From contig JAITYX010000033.1 in assembly GCA_021018815.1 (NCBI GenBank), positions 4,396,001-4,460,000 on the forward strand: a DNA stretch of 64,000 nucleotides, in the 5' to 3' direction. Below are positions 33,104 through 46,524 of this stretch, one piece after another. The notes below the pieces were generated by a model. The model was not told the origin of the DNA, ran no database searches, and saw only the letters and a list, made by a program, of their open reading frames with translations. The translations under genes were made by a program, and so were the position numbers. How positions within the stretch are numbered: position 1 is the first letter of the stretch; every line of letters starts with the position of its first letter. This DNA is from Talinum fruticosum (lineage: Eukaryota; Streptophyta; Magnoliopsida; Caryophyllales; Talinaceae).

Positions 33104-35335
33104 AGTTTCGTCCCCGAAACTTGCAAGTAAGACTTGATGACAATATCTTAAAATAGGTGAGGGTATTTCTTTTTCATGCCCTCTTCAATTTCCCAAGTGG
33201 CTTTCGTGGAAGTATGGTTTGCCCACAATACCTTGACTAATGGGATGGCCTTATTGCAAAGTTGTTTGATTCTCTAGTCCATTATTTGTATAGGTTGTTC
33301 TTCGTAGGCTAAATTCTAGGCGACCATAATGGGTTCAGGCTCTATGATGTGGCTTGAATCGGATATACTTTTTCGAAGTTGAGATATATAAAACACGTTG
33401 TGCACGTGTTTCAGGTCGGAAGGCAATGCTAGTTTGTAAGCCACGAGTTCAATTTCTTCCGATCTCGTGAGGCCCGATGTATGTAGGGCTCAATTTCCCT
33501 TTGATGTTGAATCCCTTTACACCTTTTGTTGGGGATCTCTTAGGAACACCATGTCTCCTCCTTGGACCTCAAAGGGTTTTCTCCATTGGTTTGCATAACT
33601 CTTTTGTCCTCTCTGAGCTTCATGGATATGTTGTTGTATCAACCGAATCCTTTTAATTGTATCTTGTGTCATTTCTGGCCCTATGGTAATTGCTTTATCC
33701 CGATCATTCCAACTCAATATCTCCTTCCATAAAGGCCTCCGATGGATGCATTTTGACGGTGGCTTAATAGTTGTTGTTCTATTTTAATTATCCCATGTTG
33801 GTATCTCAAGAGGTCGTAGTTTCCCTATAGGGCACTGTTGGTCTGCTTTCACCCTCGACATGTAAGATATTTGTCCTTATATTCTACTACCTTCCTCTTT
33901 ATTTTAGGTCACCAAAAGTTTGCTTTAAATCTACATACCTCTTTGTTTCTCCATGGTGTATAAAGTACACGGTAGTGTACGCCTCATCTAAAATCCTCTT
34001 TTTAAGGTCTCCTTGATTGGTTATACACCAATGATTCTAAATTGTAAGCTACTAGCCTTGTGTACCATTAAACCCATGAGCGTACCCTCGTCTATGGTTA
34101 GCTCGATCTTCATTAGCTCTTCATCCTTCTCCTGCTCCATTTTGATTTCCTCTAAGATTGGTGGTTTAACCTCCAAACCGCTAACAATTCTCTACCTAAT
34201 GCTTGATAATTGCAATCCATGTCACTTCTACCTCATAAATGAGAGTCAGTAGGGTTATACCTATAGTGTTCGAGACGAGGTTGAGTTTTTCTACCCAATG
34301 CATCTGTTACAACATTCGCCTTCCTTGGGTGGTACTGAATCTCTAAGTCATAGTCCTTCAATAGCTCTAGCCAACGCATTTGTATCAAGTTAACCTCTTT
34401 CTGAATGATGACATATCTCAAACTTTGACGGTCAATATATATCTTATAAGATACTTCATATAAGTAATGTCTCCATATTTTTATTTTATTTTATATTTTT
34501 ATATTTTTTAAAAGTAAACACCACTGTAGCCAACTCTAATTCATGAGTGAGATAATTCCTTCCACATGGTTTTACTGACGTGAGGGATATGCTACAACTT
34601 GCCATCCTACATCCATAGGCAACCTAACTCATTTTTCTATACATCACTAGAAATGGTAATCCCATTTGTCTTCCTTAGATAGGGTCAGATCGAGGGTAAC
34701 GTCAATCTTTTTTATTTCCTGAGATGCCTTTTCACACTTATCGATCCATTCTAACTTGGTGGCTTTCTTAGATTTTTTTTTTTTGAAAGGGTTACTTTCG
34801 GAGAATCTTGAACAAACCTTCGATATTATCTAGTTAACCTTAGGAAATTCCTTAAATACCCTGTGACAAAAAAAAATGTCACTTCACGCAAACAAAATTT
34901 GCACTCTCGCAATTTGACATACAACTAATTCTCTCTTAAAGCTTGCAACATCATTCTCAAAAGGTATGTATGCTCCTCCCTATCCTTAAAATATATCTAG
35001 ATGTCATATATAGATACCATAATGAATTTATCTACGTAGGGTCCAAAATCTTATTCATCAAATCCATAAACTTTGTAGGTGTAATAGTCCACCCAAAGGC
35101 ATCACTATAAATTCGTAGTGGTTGTAACTTTTCCTAAATGAGGTCATAAGCATGTCCTTAGAATTAATTCGAAGATGGTGTTAGTTGAACCTCAAATCTA
35201 TCTTTGAGAACACCTTGGCGCTTGTAATCGATCCATTAGGTCATCAACTCGGGTTGGAGGATACTTATTTCTTATCGTGATCTTATTCAACTCTCTATAA
35301 TCTATGAACAACCTCAGCGTATTATCATTTTTTTT
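33104..35335 (-). pseudogene. chromovirus B pol remnant
   Basis: Minus-strand Ty3-gypsy pol: RT blocks FIDYRELNKITIRNKYP (about 35310-35250) and DPYVDKFIMVSIYDIYI (about 35040-34990); the RNase H tail [30 protein letters not shown] (about 34372-34285); a poorly preserved integrase; its C-terminus GPEMTQDTIKRIRLIQQHIHEAQRGQKSYA (33690-33595); and an ATWEIEEGMKKKYPHLF-like chromodomain end near 33200-33150. The last feature and the short LTR place it in the chromoviruses. The palm Asp pair reads YD, and many stops are present. Confidence 0.8.
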
Positions 35336-35339
35336 AATT

Positions 35340-36640
35340 GAAATGAGGTTATTTCTTTCAAAGAGGAATTACTAATATAACGCAACAATTTCAATATTTT
35401 GGTATGAATGAGTCATGTCTAAGAAACTTCCCTTTTATTAGAAAGAAGCGCATAATAATGGTAATTCAAAGGAAGTAACAAGATCAATAATAGATAAAGA
35501 TTTCTGAGGAGGGAAGTGAGTCATTAGATATTGAAAAACATAATAGCTACACAATAAGAATCATAAGAATCATTAAGTGAGAGAAGGAAATTTTCGATAT
35601 TAATGATTTAATGAAAGATAGGGAATAAGAATGAGAGGTTAGTATGACTCATATGGGTTTATGGGTTATTATGTACTAGGGTAATTGGTGAGCTCCCTTA
35701 GGAATCAACAAAGGTTTAGAGGGTCAAACGGTCCAAAGAAGAGTTACACGATTATGATATAATAATTCTTATAGAAAGGATTTATTTAGGATTTAACAAT
35801 GAACATATGTTATTAAATACGATTATTAGCTTATGTAAGTTGATGTGGGGATTTATGTGATAGATATTATGTAAGTTTGATCTATCTAAATAAGAATGTT
35901 TTAACTTTTCCTCCTCTAAGAAAAGGCTATGCATATCTCACTCATTTTTCAATCTTGCATTACTAAATCTAAGGTTGAATTTTAACAAAAATTACCTTTA
36001 TTTTTCCCCTACAATACGATGTTTTTTCTTTCTTCCAATAAGTTTAACAGGTCAAAACTCCCATATGAGTTTATGAAATACTCTAATTCAACAATATGAA
36101 GGTCCCATGTGACATAAATCATATTGAACTATTACCAAAAATTTATCCAAATTCCTAACATAACTTCTCCAATCATTAAAAGTTGGTTTGTACTTGCTGA
36201 ATTTGACCACCCAATATAAACAGAAATCAACTTCTCCCTTTTAACTTTAGTTATAATACATTTCCTACAACCTTGAGTATTTCTCACATGGACTCTTCGC
36301 CTTTGACTTATACCACTTGAAAAGAAAATGGATGAGCATCTACTCAATTTACACTCATATTTTCCCAATGATTCCATCCCAATTATTTTCAATAAGATAT
36401 GTGCACAGTTACTTTTCTTGACTCTTTGAATGCTTTCCTTTTTGTATCCTAATCCACCAAGCATCGATCATCATTTCCAATCAGAAAATCCTAATATATT
36501 ACTTTTCAAAACCTGTAGCATTTTTTTTCTTTCATATTATGGAACACTTCTTTCGTACCTCAAAATTACAATCTTATTTTCCAGTTCAAGTTCACTTATT
36601 AATTTCCAATAATAGAGGAAAGCTATGGAAGATCATGAAA
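35340..36640. other. AT-rich interval without recognisable genes
   Basis: No family-specific coding or terminal repeats were recognised. The longest frame (36464-36132, minus, 110 codons) resembles nothing known to me and has no supporting neighbours. It may be decayed gag or untranslated DNA of either flanking gypsy element. Confidence 0.4.
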
Positions 36641-36657
36641 ATTGCTCACCAATAATA

Positions 36658-38680
36658 GAGGAAACAATAACAATTAATCGAGGGTAAGTTGATCAACCCA
36701 AAGAAATTAAGATTAGGAAAACTTTAGATTCACAACAGCACCCCCAATTCACTTCGCTCCTTACAGAATTTATTAATGTCTTTGCATGGTCTTACAAAGA
36801 CATGTCGAATACGGATCCGAGTATATCATAACACAAAATTCCGCTTTATGAGCATGCTAGGCCAGTTAAGCAAAAGTTGAGGAGGATAAAACCAAAATGC
36901 GCCTTGAAGATTAAGGAAAAGGTTCAAAAACAGTTAGAGGCTGGGTTTATTATGGTAGTTCACTATCATCGGTGGTTAGCAAATATAGTTCTAGTCCCGA
37001 AGAAAGATGGCAAGGTTCATATGTGCATCGACTTCAGGGATTCAAACAAGGCCAGTCCTAAAGAAGACTTCCCGTTACCTCATATCGATCTTCCGGTAGA
37101 TAATACAGCGGGTCATGCTCTACTCTCGTTCATGGATGGTTACGGATATAATCGAGTGAAGATGGCTTAAGAAGACATGGAGAAGACAACCTTCATCACT
37201 CAATGAGGGACTTACTTTTATGTGGTGATGTCATTTGGGCTTAAAAATGCTAGTGTAACATATCGGAGGACAACAACAACATTACCGCATGATATGATCC
37301 ATAAAGAAGTTGATGTATATGTAGATGATATGATCATAAAATCCAAAGATAGGGCGGGCGGTTACCCGACCTAAGAAAATTCTTCCATAGACTCAAGAAG
37401 TACAACATGCGCCTTAATCCTCAAAAGTGTGCCTTTGGGGTAATCTTTGGAAAACTGTTAGGCTTTATTGTTAGTCTCGGAGGAATTGAAGTCGATCCAT
37501 CTAATATCAAGGCCATTCAGGAGATCTCTTCACCAAGTACGGAGAAGGAGATAAGAGGTTTTCTAGGACGTTTGCAGTATATTAATCGCTTCATATCAAA
37601 ATTGACTATGGTCTCGTGAACCCATTTTCAAGAAGTGAAAGAAAGGATCCGAGCCCATTTGTGATACCGAGTGCCAACAAGCATTCGAGACGGTTAAGGA
37701 ATACCTGGCTAATCCTCGAGTGTTAGTTCCACCCCAACCAGGGAAACATTTACTTTTATATCTCACCACAATACAAACCGCTATAGGAGCCATGCTAGCT
37801 CAATGAGACGGGAAAGAAGAACACGCTATCTACTATCCAAGTAAGAAGTTCCTAGATTACGAGACTAGAGATACACCACTAGAGAAGACATCTTTGGCTT
37901 TGTTTGGGCTACCAAGAAGCTTAGACACTACATGTTAGCCCACACAGTACATGTGGTAGCACCTGTGAATCCTAATAAGTACATACTTGAGCAACCAACT
38001 ATCGGTAGTATAATAGCACGATGGATCGTCATGTCTGTCGAAATTCGAACTCAAGTTTGTCCCTTAAAAATCGATTAAAGGAAGGATAATGTCAAAATTT
38101 TTAGCTAATCTACACGTGCTTGAATCGCAACTCGAACACCTTGATTTCCCAAATGAAGATATTTTATAAGTAGAGGTGGATGTTTGGACAATGAACTTCG
38201 ACGACACTTCCAATCGAAGGATTTTGGAGTAGGGATTCTTTTAATCTCTCACTTGGAGAGAGCACATACTCCCATTTCAGTCAAACTAGACTTCGAGGTT
38301 ACCAATAATGCCTTAGAGTACGAGGCTTGTATTACGAGACTTGAGGCTGTAACAGAGATCGGGGTTAAGAATATCGGGGTTTTCGGAGATTCCAGTTTCA
38401 TTATCAACGAAATTTCGCAGAGGTGGAAGGTATGTAGTGAAGCTTTGGCATCCTACCAAGCATACTTGAAGGAATTATCTAAGCATTTTGAGAATATCTC
38501 TTTCACTTACCTTCCTAGGAATGATAATCAATTTGCGAATGCATTGGGTAAATTAGCATCATGATCAATATCCCCATGGGCATTCACTCAATTCCCATTC
38601 ACATTGAGCAACGGAGTCAACTCGCGCACGTCCGCACCTTAGAAGTGTCTAATACCGACCATACCGAGTTGGTATCATGA
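36658..38680 (+). pseudogene. Tat-lineage gypsy RT and dual RNase H
   Basis: Plus-strand pol. From about 36700: a DQPKEIKI-like segment and FINVFAWSYKDMSNTDPSI. Then RT (36877-37170) with LANIVLVPKKDGKVHMCIDF, NKASPKEDFPLPHIDLPVDNTAGHALLSFMDGY, and YVDD at 37318-37329. MRLNPQKCAFGV and FLGRLQYINRFISKLT follow. Two RNase H regions are present: one near 37670-37960 (YYPSKKFLDYE) and a second, archaeal-type one at 38170-38564 with NNALEYEA and VFGDSS. Paired RNase H domains mark the Tat/Ogre lineage. Stops occur, for example, at 37168 and 37204. Confidence 0.88.
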
Positions 38681-38685
38681 TATTT

Positions 38686-40199
38686 TGAAGGTTTGCTCTT
38701 AGAGAGTCTAAGTCACCCTAGACGGGGGTGAATAGGGTGATGATGAAATTTGCTTGAAATTTAAAATAAATATGACTATGAGGTGACTGGAAGTCAAGAA
38801 TGAACTCGAAAAGCAGTGACTTAGAGTTTAGTAGAGAATGAAGAAATAGATTAAACAGAACTTAGAAACCCTCCCAGGGCAGAAAACCACGAGACCGTGC
38901 TAATCCAAGTACGAAGTCAAATCCACTATTTTGAGTCCATAAAATACGAGTAGACTCACTCATCCTGAGTTGCTCCCTTAGACAACCCCTTACAAGTTTT
39001 TCCTAGACTCGAAATTCCCTTATTTGATCTAGTACTTCCTAACTGGGATAACCCTTACAGTTAGGGACAACCGAGTTGAGTTAACCCTTACAGCTCGAGT
39101 CAAGGGACCTTACTTAGAAAGTAACAAAGAGAGTTTGTAACTGAGTACAAGACCTTACAACTCGAGAGAAATATTAAATACGTAATTGGAGTTAAAAGTA
39201 GAAGATTGAGAATGAATACAATAACTTTTGCTCAAGTATGTGTATTAACAATTGGTTCAAGCAATCTTCAAGTCTTGAAAGTTGGCTTCTATGTATAGAT
39301 GACCAAGCAGCTTAGCCGTTGTGTCCATCTTCTAACTAGAAGTCCTTTGTGACCTAAGTCACTCGAAAAAATCCGTTGAGATATGAACGTTGGGCAACGG
39401 CTCTTGACTCCTTTAGAAGTCCCAAAACCACTGGTGGTGTCTTGAAAAGGAAGGTGGAAACCACCGTTGAGCTTAGTGTTGCGGATTTCCAGTTTGGAAA
39501 TAGACAACCCCGACACGATGTCTAGGGCTAGGTCGGAGATGGAAAAAGCCTTATCTCGCTGGTGATTTGACGTTTTGAAGCCGGTTACTTTTGTAATTCA
39601 AAAATAGGATAGCCTCGTTTGAATAACCTACAAAAGTAAATCAATTTAGTTCTCAAAGTATAAACTACTTTGGTCCAAGATTAGACACGGATAATAACAT
39701 AATTAAGATAATTAAGTGACTACTTATCTAAGTCGGAAAAGGAATGGAATTTTCCGAGTCTAATATCCATGATACTCAAATTCCATCTTAGTCGGTCTAG
39801 AATATAATCAAGTCAAAAGGAGAAGATCAGAGTAGACAAACTTGATCTAGACTAAACAAAGTTCAAACAAGATATGCTGACTTAGAATAGTGAATTAACA
39901 ATATAATTCCTGGAACACGAAGTCGGACTCGAGTTTATGCACGTGAAAGAAAGTGTTTGAACATGTGATATACCCGAGTGTTGAGTGACTCGGAATTGAG
40001 TGTGAAGTGACATGTAGAAGTATGCTTTCCGAGTCGATCGGAATCAAGCGTAAACATAGACAGTAGTTTCTATAACACTCGGAGAAAATGTTATATCACT
40101 CAGAAAAGTTTCTAGGGCACATGGAATGACTTGAAATCAAAACCCTATAAGAGATGGAGTCTTATACCCGATTCATTGATGGAACTCGGAATGTTATCA
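38686..40199 (-). mobile_element. solo LTR 2 of the copia family inside Tat pol
   Basis: Reverse LTR beginning TGAAGGTTTGCTC and ending GTTATCA, flanked by TATTT (38681-38685 and 40201-40205, with one stray T at 40200). Removing the insert joins GGTATCATGATATTT to GGATAAACAAG, and the Tat pol frame reads straight through (YHDIWINKSIPW). The LTR lacks about 18 bp near its start relative to element 3. Its TATA box is decayed (about 39291). No internal region, so a solo LTR. Confidence 0.9.
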
Positions 40200-40205
40200 T
40201 TATTT

Positions 40206-41425
40206 GGATAAACAAGAGTATCCCTTGGACTCCACATCTAAAGCCTAACGAGCCATCGGGATGTTGGCTACCCAATTCTTCATCAATCAGGGGCAATTGT
40301 TTAAGAAAACCAACTCTGGAATTAACTTACTTTGTGTTAATAATCATGAAACAAAGTGCATTATGGAAGAGATTCATGGTGCGGAATGTGGATCTCATAT
40401 GAACGGTAGGATGTTGGTCCGGAAGATTCAGAGACTTGGTTATTATTGGTCTATCGTGGCTGCGTGACTCGTCATGACTTTGTTAGGAAGTGCCATAAAT
40501 GTCGGTGTATGCAAACCTATAATACCAACCCCGTCATTCCTTACTACGCTATCTTCACCCTGGCCATTTTTTGTTTGGGGAATAGAAATTATTGGCAAGG
40601 TGACTCCTAAAGGAATACGAGGTCACGAATTTGTGTTAATAGCAATCAACTACTTCACTAAATGGGTAGAGGCAGCCTCTTTTACAACTTTGACGTAGAA
40701 ATAGGTAGCTAAATTTATCACCCGAACATTATCTATTGTTATGGGGTACCCCACAAGCTAATAAGTGACCATGGTAGTCATTTTAAGAAGTAGCAGATTT
40801 GATGGATAAATATAAAATCTAGCATCACAAATATGCCCCATGTCGCCCTAAGACCAACGAAGCAGCTTGAGGCTGCTAATAAGAATATTCGGAAATAGTA
40901 GAGAAAATGGCAATTACTTATAAGGATTGGCCAAATAAATTACCCTTTGCTTTGTGGGGTTATAGAACTACTATTAGGGCCTCTACGGGGCGACACCCTA
41001 CTCTTTAGTCTATGATATGGAAGCAGTCCTTCTAGTTGAGATTGCTATTCCTTCATTAAGGACAATTATCGAAAGCCAAATTCTAGAAGCGAGAATTGGC
41101 CAAAGCACGCTATGAGGAGTTAGTATTATTGGATAAGAGGCACCTCAACGCCTTAATAATGTCTAAATATACCAAGCTCATATATCCAGTGGCATTTAAT
41201 AAGAAGGTTAAGCCTCTTAACTTACAAATTGATGATTTTGTCCTTAAAGAGATAAGAGCACCAATTCTGGACCTACGAGGAAAATTCAAGCCCAATCGGC
41301 AGGGCCCATTTATACTTAGTGAAATTTTACCCGGTGGAGCGGTCAAATTAACCGATTTGGACAGAGAAGAGATTTTCCAAGCACACAAATTTAGATCAGT
41401 TGAAGAAGTACTACGTCTAGCATAG
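40206..41425 (+). pseudogene. Tat-lineage gypsy integrase and pol C-terminus
   Basis: The zinc-binding region HGAECGSHMNGRMLVRKIQRLGYYW (about 40377-40450) is followed by the core start WGIEIIGK, where the first catalytic Asp is Glu (GAA at 40585-40587), then FVLIAINYFTKWVEAAS (about 40630-40680). The second Asp is readable in SDHGSHF near 40765. The frame 41096-41425 is intact to the polyprotein end (VKPLNLQIDDFVLK, GKFKPNRQGPFIL, GGAVKLTDLD). Stops lie between the two blocks. Confidence 0.85.
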
Positions 41426-43090
41426 CCCTAGGTAGTAGACCAAGCCCAGCCCATCTAGGCTAGGCCAAGGCGGCGCCGGCCACCACCTGGTCAACAGTGG
41501 GCTAGTCGGGCCACAATTTTCCCCTCTTATTCTGGTGTTCCTTGTTTCCTTTATCCACGGGATCGCCTAATTAGGCAGTTTGTTATTTTTTTTAGCACAG
41601 TCCAAATAGGCGGTTCAATTTGTTTATTTTTTTATTTTACCTCTAAGTGAGCGATAAAAATATGAAAGTATAGCATAATACTTACTTTTATTCAATAAAA
41701 GGTAGGCCTACTACTTACCCAATTACATAGCTAATAAAGGGAAATACTTGCAAGCATACTACTTGTAAAAAAATAAACATTGTTCGAAGAGGCAAAACTA
41801 ATCCTCCTTCTTTTATTCAAACTCCTAAGAGTCCAACTCCTAGTCTATTTTCACTTTCTTTCCCTTAGGATCGCTAGACTCAGCTTCCTCATCTCGGGTG
41901 CATTCCTTTAGTTCTTGGATTTGGTAGGCCCTCTTTTCTTTAGTTTCTTTAGCTTTAATGTCTCTTCGATGGGCGCGCACATGCGGTCGAGGGTTTACTT
42001 TACGATTTGTAGAGGGGCGTGCGAGGGACAACTTCTTCGGGATTCAGCGCTCTAAGTCTCAGTGTATTTCTTTGTTTGGGATCTACTTCTATTATCCACT
42101 CTAGATAATAGGGAGAAGCAAGTGGTGTTCACAACTCCTTTAGGTGTCTGCAAGTTTGCTAGAGTCCGTAGCTTTGGCGGACCTATCTAATATTCGTTCA
42201 ACGACCCGGTCCATTTAGAGCTACCATGCCCTCTAAACAAGTCAAAAGTTATGGGCCAGATGCAATCTAGTAGTGGTGTCACTTGTTCTCTACCCATTTG
42301 TCGTAACACACAGCTTGGAAAGTAGTACATACTCTCCTCTAGGCCCAATAAACGTATTTACGGGTGTTGTGTAGTGTGTGTTCTAAACTGGGTCACCTTC
42401 TAGTGTCTAACATACCATAGGAAGTTGTTCGTTGTGATTTTTGAGGTACTCTTCCCATCGTGAGGTCGGGGTAATCAGCCACCACCGGGTTTTATTTCCG
42501 CTGGTAGAGGTGCGTCGTTAGGTATGTATCCAACTTAGGGGGAGCATCGATGAGTTGTAGATGTTCTATTAACCGGATCTACACATCATAGATGCAAAAT
42601 CAAATATTAGTATCCTGCATGGTCAAAGTGTAATTTTTAAGCCCAACGGAAGCAAAATCGAAATAATAATAAATAGCGACGTAAGAGGCAGGAACGAAAG
42701 TTAGGTTTTTTGGTATAAGTTGGAGGTTCCTCGGCCTCGGCCCGCACCGAACCACCGCCTTATGGCCGACACCGCCGCCCGGTTTACCGTTGTTTGCTTC
42801 ATTCTGTTTTAATGCTTACCTGCAATAACAGGGGCTACCACGGAAATTCTGTTCGGCATTGGCTTCAACTTGGTCTAAGCCAATTATTGTTTCAGCTACT
42901 ATTAGTGGAGTTAGGGTACAATAATTCTCTAACCTGTTCCACCAGGCTTAGTAGGGCCGCTAGTGCCAAGTCCTTCGAGCTACCACTAGCGGGAATCCCC
43001 TATCATGCAAGTAATAATGGCTCGCCTTCGTGGGATGATAATGGATTCGGCATAGGCGGACGTGTTGTGGTAGTGCTTCATCGATTGGTT
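41426..43090. other. Tat element region between pol and the first antisense ORF
   Basis: Mostly non-coding. A minus-strand basic/acidic frame at 42031-41840 (NRKVNPRPHVRAHRRDIK, ending GKKVKID) could be a nuclear-localisation-like tail of an antisense ORF. Nothing else recognised. Confidence 0.4.
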
Positions 43091-43094
43091 AAAT

Positions 43095-43367
43095 TCACTG
43101 ATTCCCAATAAGAATCCACCCTAGATTCTTATTACTCGGTTTTAATAAATATTGGTACTTTTCATTAAGATTTCCTAAGGATTTGGGAATATCTAGTTTT
43201 GTTCGTGTAAAATTGCCTAGTATGGCATCGAATTCTTCGAGCAGGGGACACAGTTCATTATCCCCAAATCTACGAGACATGGTGATGAAGATCCCGATGA
43301 GGCTACAACAGACCTTTAAGAAAGATCAATAGATTTTCACTGACGAATGCTTGAATAGGACATTCAG
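43095..43367 (-). pseudogene. antisense ORF remnant, DUF7745-like
   Basis: The minus frame reads SRRFGDNELCPLLEEFDAILG. This resembles the 'FGDxELxPxLEEYxxLLG' core of the DUF7745 region seen in antisense or extra ORFs of plant gypsy elements. It lies downstream of Tat pol and in the opposite orientation. Only this short block is clear; the flanks are frameshifted. Confidence 0.45.
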
Positions 43368-43879
43368 CGCGTAATTAGTTAACCCGGACCTATCCATGTT
43401 ACCCATCTCATGCATCCATCGAGGTTAACTCAGTCATGTAGTTCATGGTTCTATTTTTTAGGATAAGAAAGAGATATAGTGCGGTTGATTGAAGGCTTTG
43501 ATGTTGGTGTTTATTTTGTGCTGTACGTTCATCATATTTATATGTTTTTTTCTAGAGTTATCCAAGTCCCACTCGCAATTAGTATAACGAGGCATACAAT
43601 CCCTCTAAGACTCATACATGGCTGGTGTCGGCCATGGCTTGGGCCCAGCCCATTTTGTGGTTTTCTTGTAGCCGAGCGAGTCCTTGGTCATTTTATTTTT
43701 TCGTCCTAGCCCGTGGCGTATGCTTTAGTTTTCTTTTTTGGACCATGTACTTGAGATTTCCCATTTTTCTTTTATTATTTTCTTTTAGGGGGAATGGGGG
43801 CTAGTGAATTTTTTAATTTTATCTTTGCATTTTTCCTAAGTTTTGTGCATCATATTAAATAAAAGAATGCGTTTTAGAA

Positions 43880-45955
43880 TTAAGTCCTCGTATTTCATCC
43901 CATCGCATAAGAGTCTTCATTACAATATAATAATACATTAACAAACAAACACCCTACAAGGATCCAAAATCATCAAACAAGCGGAAGCAACATGGTTTCT
44001 TCTACGCATCATCATCGGAGACGTCATCAAAGATGTAGTTCCCTAAGTCATCCAAGACGGATGTAGAGAATCAGCCACCTTCATTACCTTCATACGAGCT
44101 ACCTCCTTGGTCCCAAGCTTGCGAAGCCTTATGAGATGGTCCGGTATAAGAAGACCGAGGGAAGTAAAGAGTGTTCCCATGACGATCGAAGGCCTAGAAG
44201 GGAAGGATGTTCAAACTCTCCTCGGAATGGCTAGGTCCCGCATCGGAAGTACTAAATCGGGAAGCACTAGGTCCTGCCTCGGACGCCCCTATGATGAGTG
44301 CGCCGTGATAAGCCTCGTCTAGCATTACTACTAGAGGGCGTTTGTTTTTCGGGAGCTTGAAATGGTGTCTCAGGTGCACCGGGTAGATTACCGAAAAGAG
44401 GTGCTCTAGATCGACGCCTCTACAAGATCAAAAGATGCAATTAGCAAATTACTAAAAGCACTAGAAGCTCAATAAATTAGCACTAAACTAATCAAGGATT
44501 TACCCAAAAAGATCGCCCGGTCAAGAAATTTTGGAGTCCACCGAGAGCCAACCGAAACCCGATAGACATGGCTCTCGATTGTTCCCGGTTGTACTATAAA
44601 ATTTATTGATGTCAGCCAAAAGGAGATATCTTTAGCATACAACTAAAGAAGGAAGAGAGCATATAACTCTTACCCCTACCCAATTCCTAAGAAAAGGATG
44701 CCCAACACATTTCTCTTACGGGATTTCAGGAATTCTCACAAAATGAGGAGGTCCCCGAGAAGAGTAACATCCATATCGAGACTTGGGACATGGATGTCAG
44801 CAGTAGTGAGCTGCCAAAAGAAAAGAGAAGATGAAGATTAATTTCCATGCAAGAAATTCAAGTTATAAGAAAGAAGTTAAGCACTCACTAATTGGATCAT
44901 AATACGAGAACCATGATAGGCGTAGGAAGTATTCAAGTTCAAAAGTGAGGTAAAAGGATACCCCACCACGGTTGCCGCTTGCTCATTCGAAGAAAGAGAA
45001 CGAAAATAAAACATGGTCAGAGGTGGATCGACTGGAACAAACGGAGGTCAAGTGTTAACTCGAATTTGCGGAGTGACTCTCTCCCAAGATACCAACAAAA
45101 CCCGAAAGGACCTTCAAACAGGATCCTTCTTTCACTCAACTCCCAAGCCACAAGGACACTTTGAGGAAGCTAAAGTAAGGCCCAAGGGTGGAAGTTGGCC
45201 TACATGCAAGAATTATCAAGAAATCAGCTAGCAAAAATGAAAGGCAACAAGAAAACGAACAAAAAACAAGTAAATATAGAGAACTGAGTACCCACGGGCT
45301 GCCCCACATGTAGTGTTGCAAGCCGTGGGCATGACCAGAATGCTAAAAATATGGTAAAAAGGCCTTTTAAGAATTTTTTTTTTTTAGAGCAAGATTTGTG
45401 AATAGAGGAATCATACCGATTTTACACGCTTGAGGGCTTATCTCAAGAAGCCTATTTCATGTATCTTAGGACGTTCAAGATAAACTCTAGCCCATGATGC
45501 AAACGCCAGAAATGTGGGTCGATTTGTTGAGCTGGGAGAGAGGTGTGGAAAGTATTCATACAACCATGGCTACATTTTGACAAGTCATTCAAAGGAATAT
45601 AGTTGGTGGAGTCCGGTTCTTGTTTTGTATGTCTGTACACCAACGACAGAGGCCCCTAATGAGGCGAGTGTATGCAGGAACACCCCAATTGAGCTATTTT
45701 ATTTTATCAAGTTCCACTAAGTTCACCAAATAGTGAATATGAATTTTAGCGGCTTGGTCGGAAAAGAGGGTCGTACTCAAGAGAAGAGAAAGCATAATCT
45801 TGATTTGTTGTTGAAGAGAATGTTGAGGTTAAAGAACATCATCCTCAAAAGCTTCAAAAAGAATGATATATTTAAAGCGGTTGCTATATGGAAATCTGTC
45901 TACTACAAGACTAAAAAGGTGGTGGAGGTATTCACGATTCTTATACAAATTCTGA
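43880..45955 (-). pseudogene. degenerate 3' part of the Tat antisense ORF region
   Basis: Short minus frames (44379-44194 with HFKLPKNKRPLVVMLDEAYHG; 45643-45452) lie in line with the antisense ORF starting at 46486 and may be its later exons. Individual domains are not clear. Confidence 0.35.
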
Positions 45956-46486
45956 TCATATGCTAAAGGTTATCCCGAGAAGTCCAAACCGGACAAAACA
46001 AGTAAGTTCAAAGGGAGTTATTGTCATCTCATCGAAGGGAGTTGGAACATGTTGGTTGTGTCCCGAAGCGTTCACACATAGCTCTAATGGGATCCCTCTC
46101 CCTCCTATCAATAAGGTGACGTAAAGCGATGTAGAGAGGTTCGAACCCAAGCATTGTACATGACATTTTCAAGATGAAAATGCATCCTCTCGCATGTCTC
46201 CATAAATTTCGAGGTAGCTCCACTACTTCAAATTAAGCCTTTCTATAAGACAAAATCCAACAAGATTTTAGTTAAAGGATTACTCTAAATGATCAAATGA
46301 AGAGGTTTAAGCTAATTAGCTTACCGAAGAAGAAATAGCAAGTGAAGAGACGTGATTTTCAACTTCAACCGGAAGATCGCTTGGATTCCATTCGTTCCGA
46401 GGTCGCCATTCGTGCTTAAGGAAAGAGTCTTGAGTAAGACTCTCGGCTCTAGTTCTTCCTGCAGGTTGGGCTTTTCTTCTAGGCAT
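45956..46486 (-). pseudogene. antisense ORF of Tat element, plant-mobile-domain-like
   Basis: The ATG at 46486 opens MPRRKAQPAGRTRAESLT and runs 54 codons to a possible splice donor (TCG|GTAAGC, 46324). A second block (46223-45956) in two frames gives LGFEPLYIALRHLIDRRERDPIRAMCERFG and, after a -1 shift, PFDEMTITPFELT. The order 'W/R ... ERF ... T/S.. PF.EMTIT' matches the plant mobile domain (PMD). Tat elements are known to carry PMD-type antisense ORFs between pol and the 3' LTR. Broken here. Confidence 0.6.
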
Positions 46487-46524
46487 TTTGAACACAAAGA
46501 GTTCTTGAGAACCAACTAGTTTTC

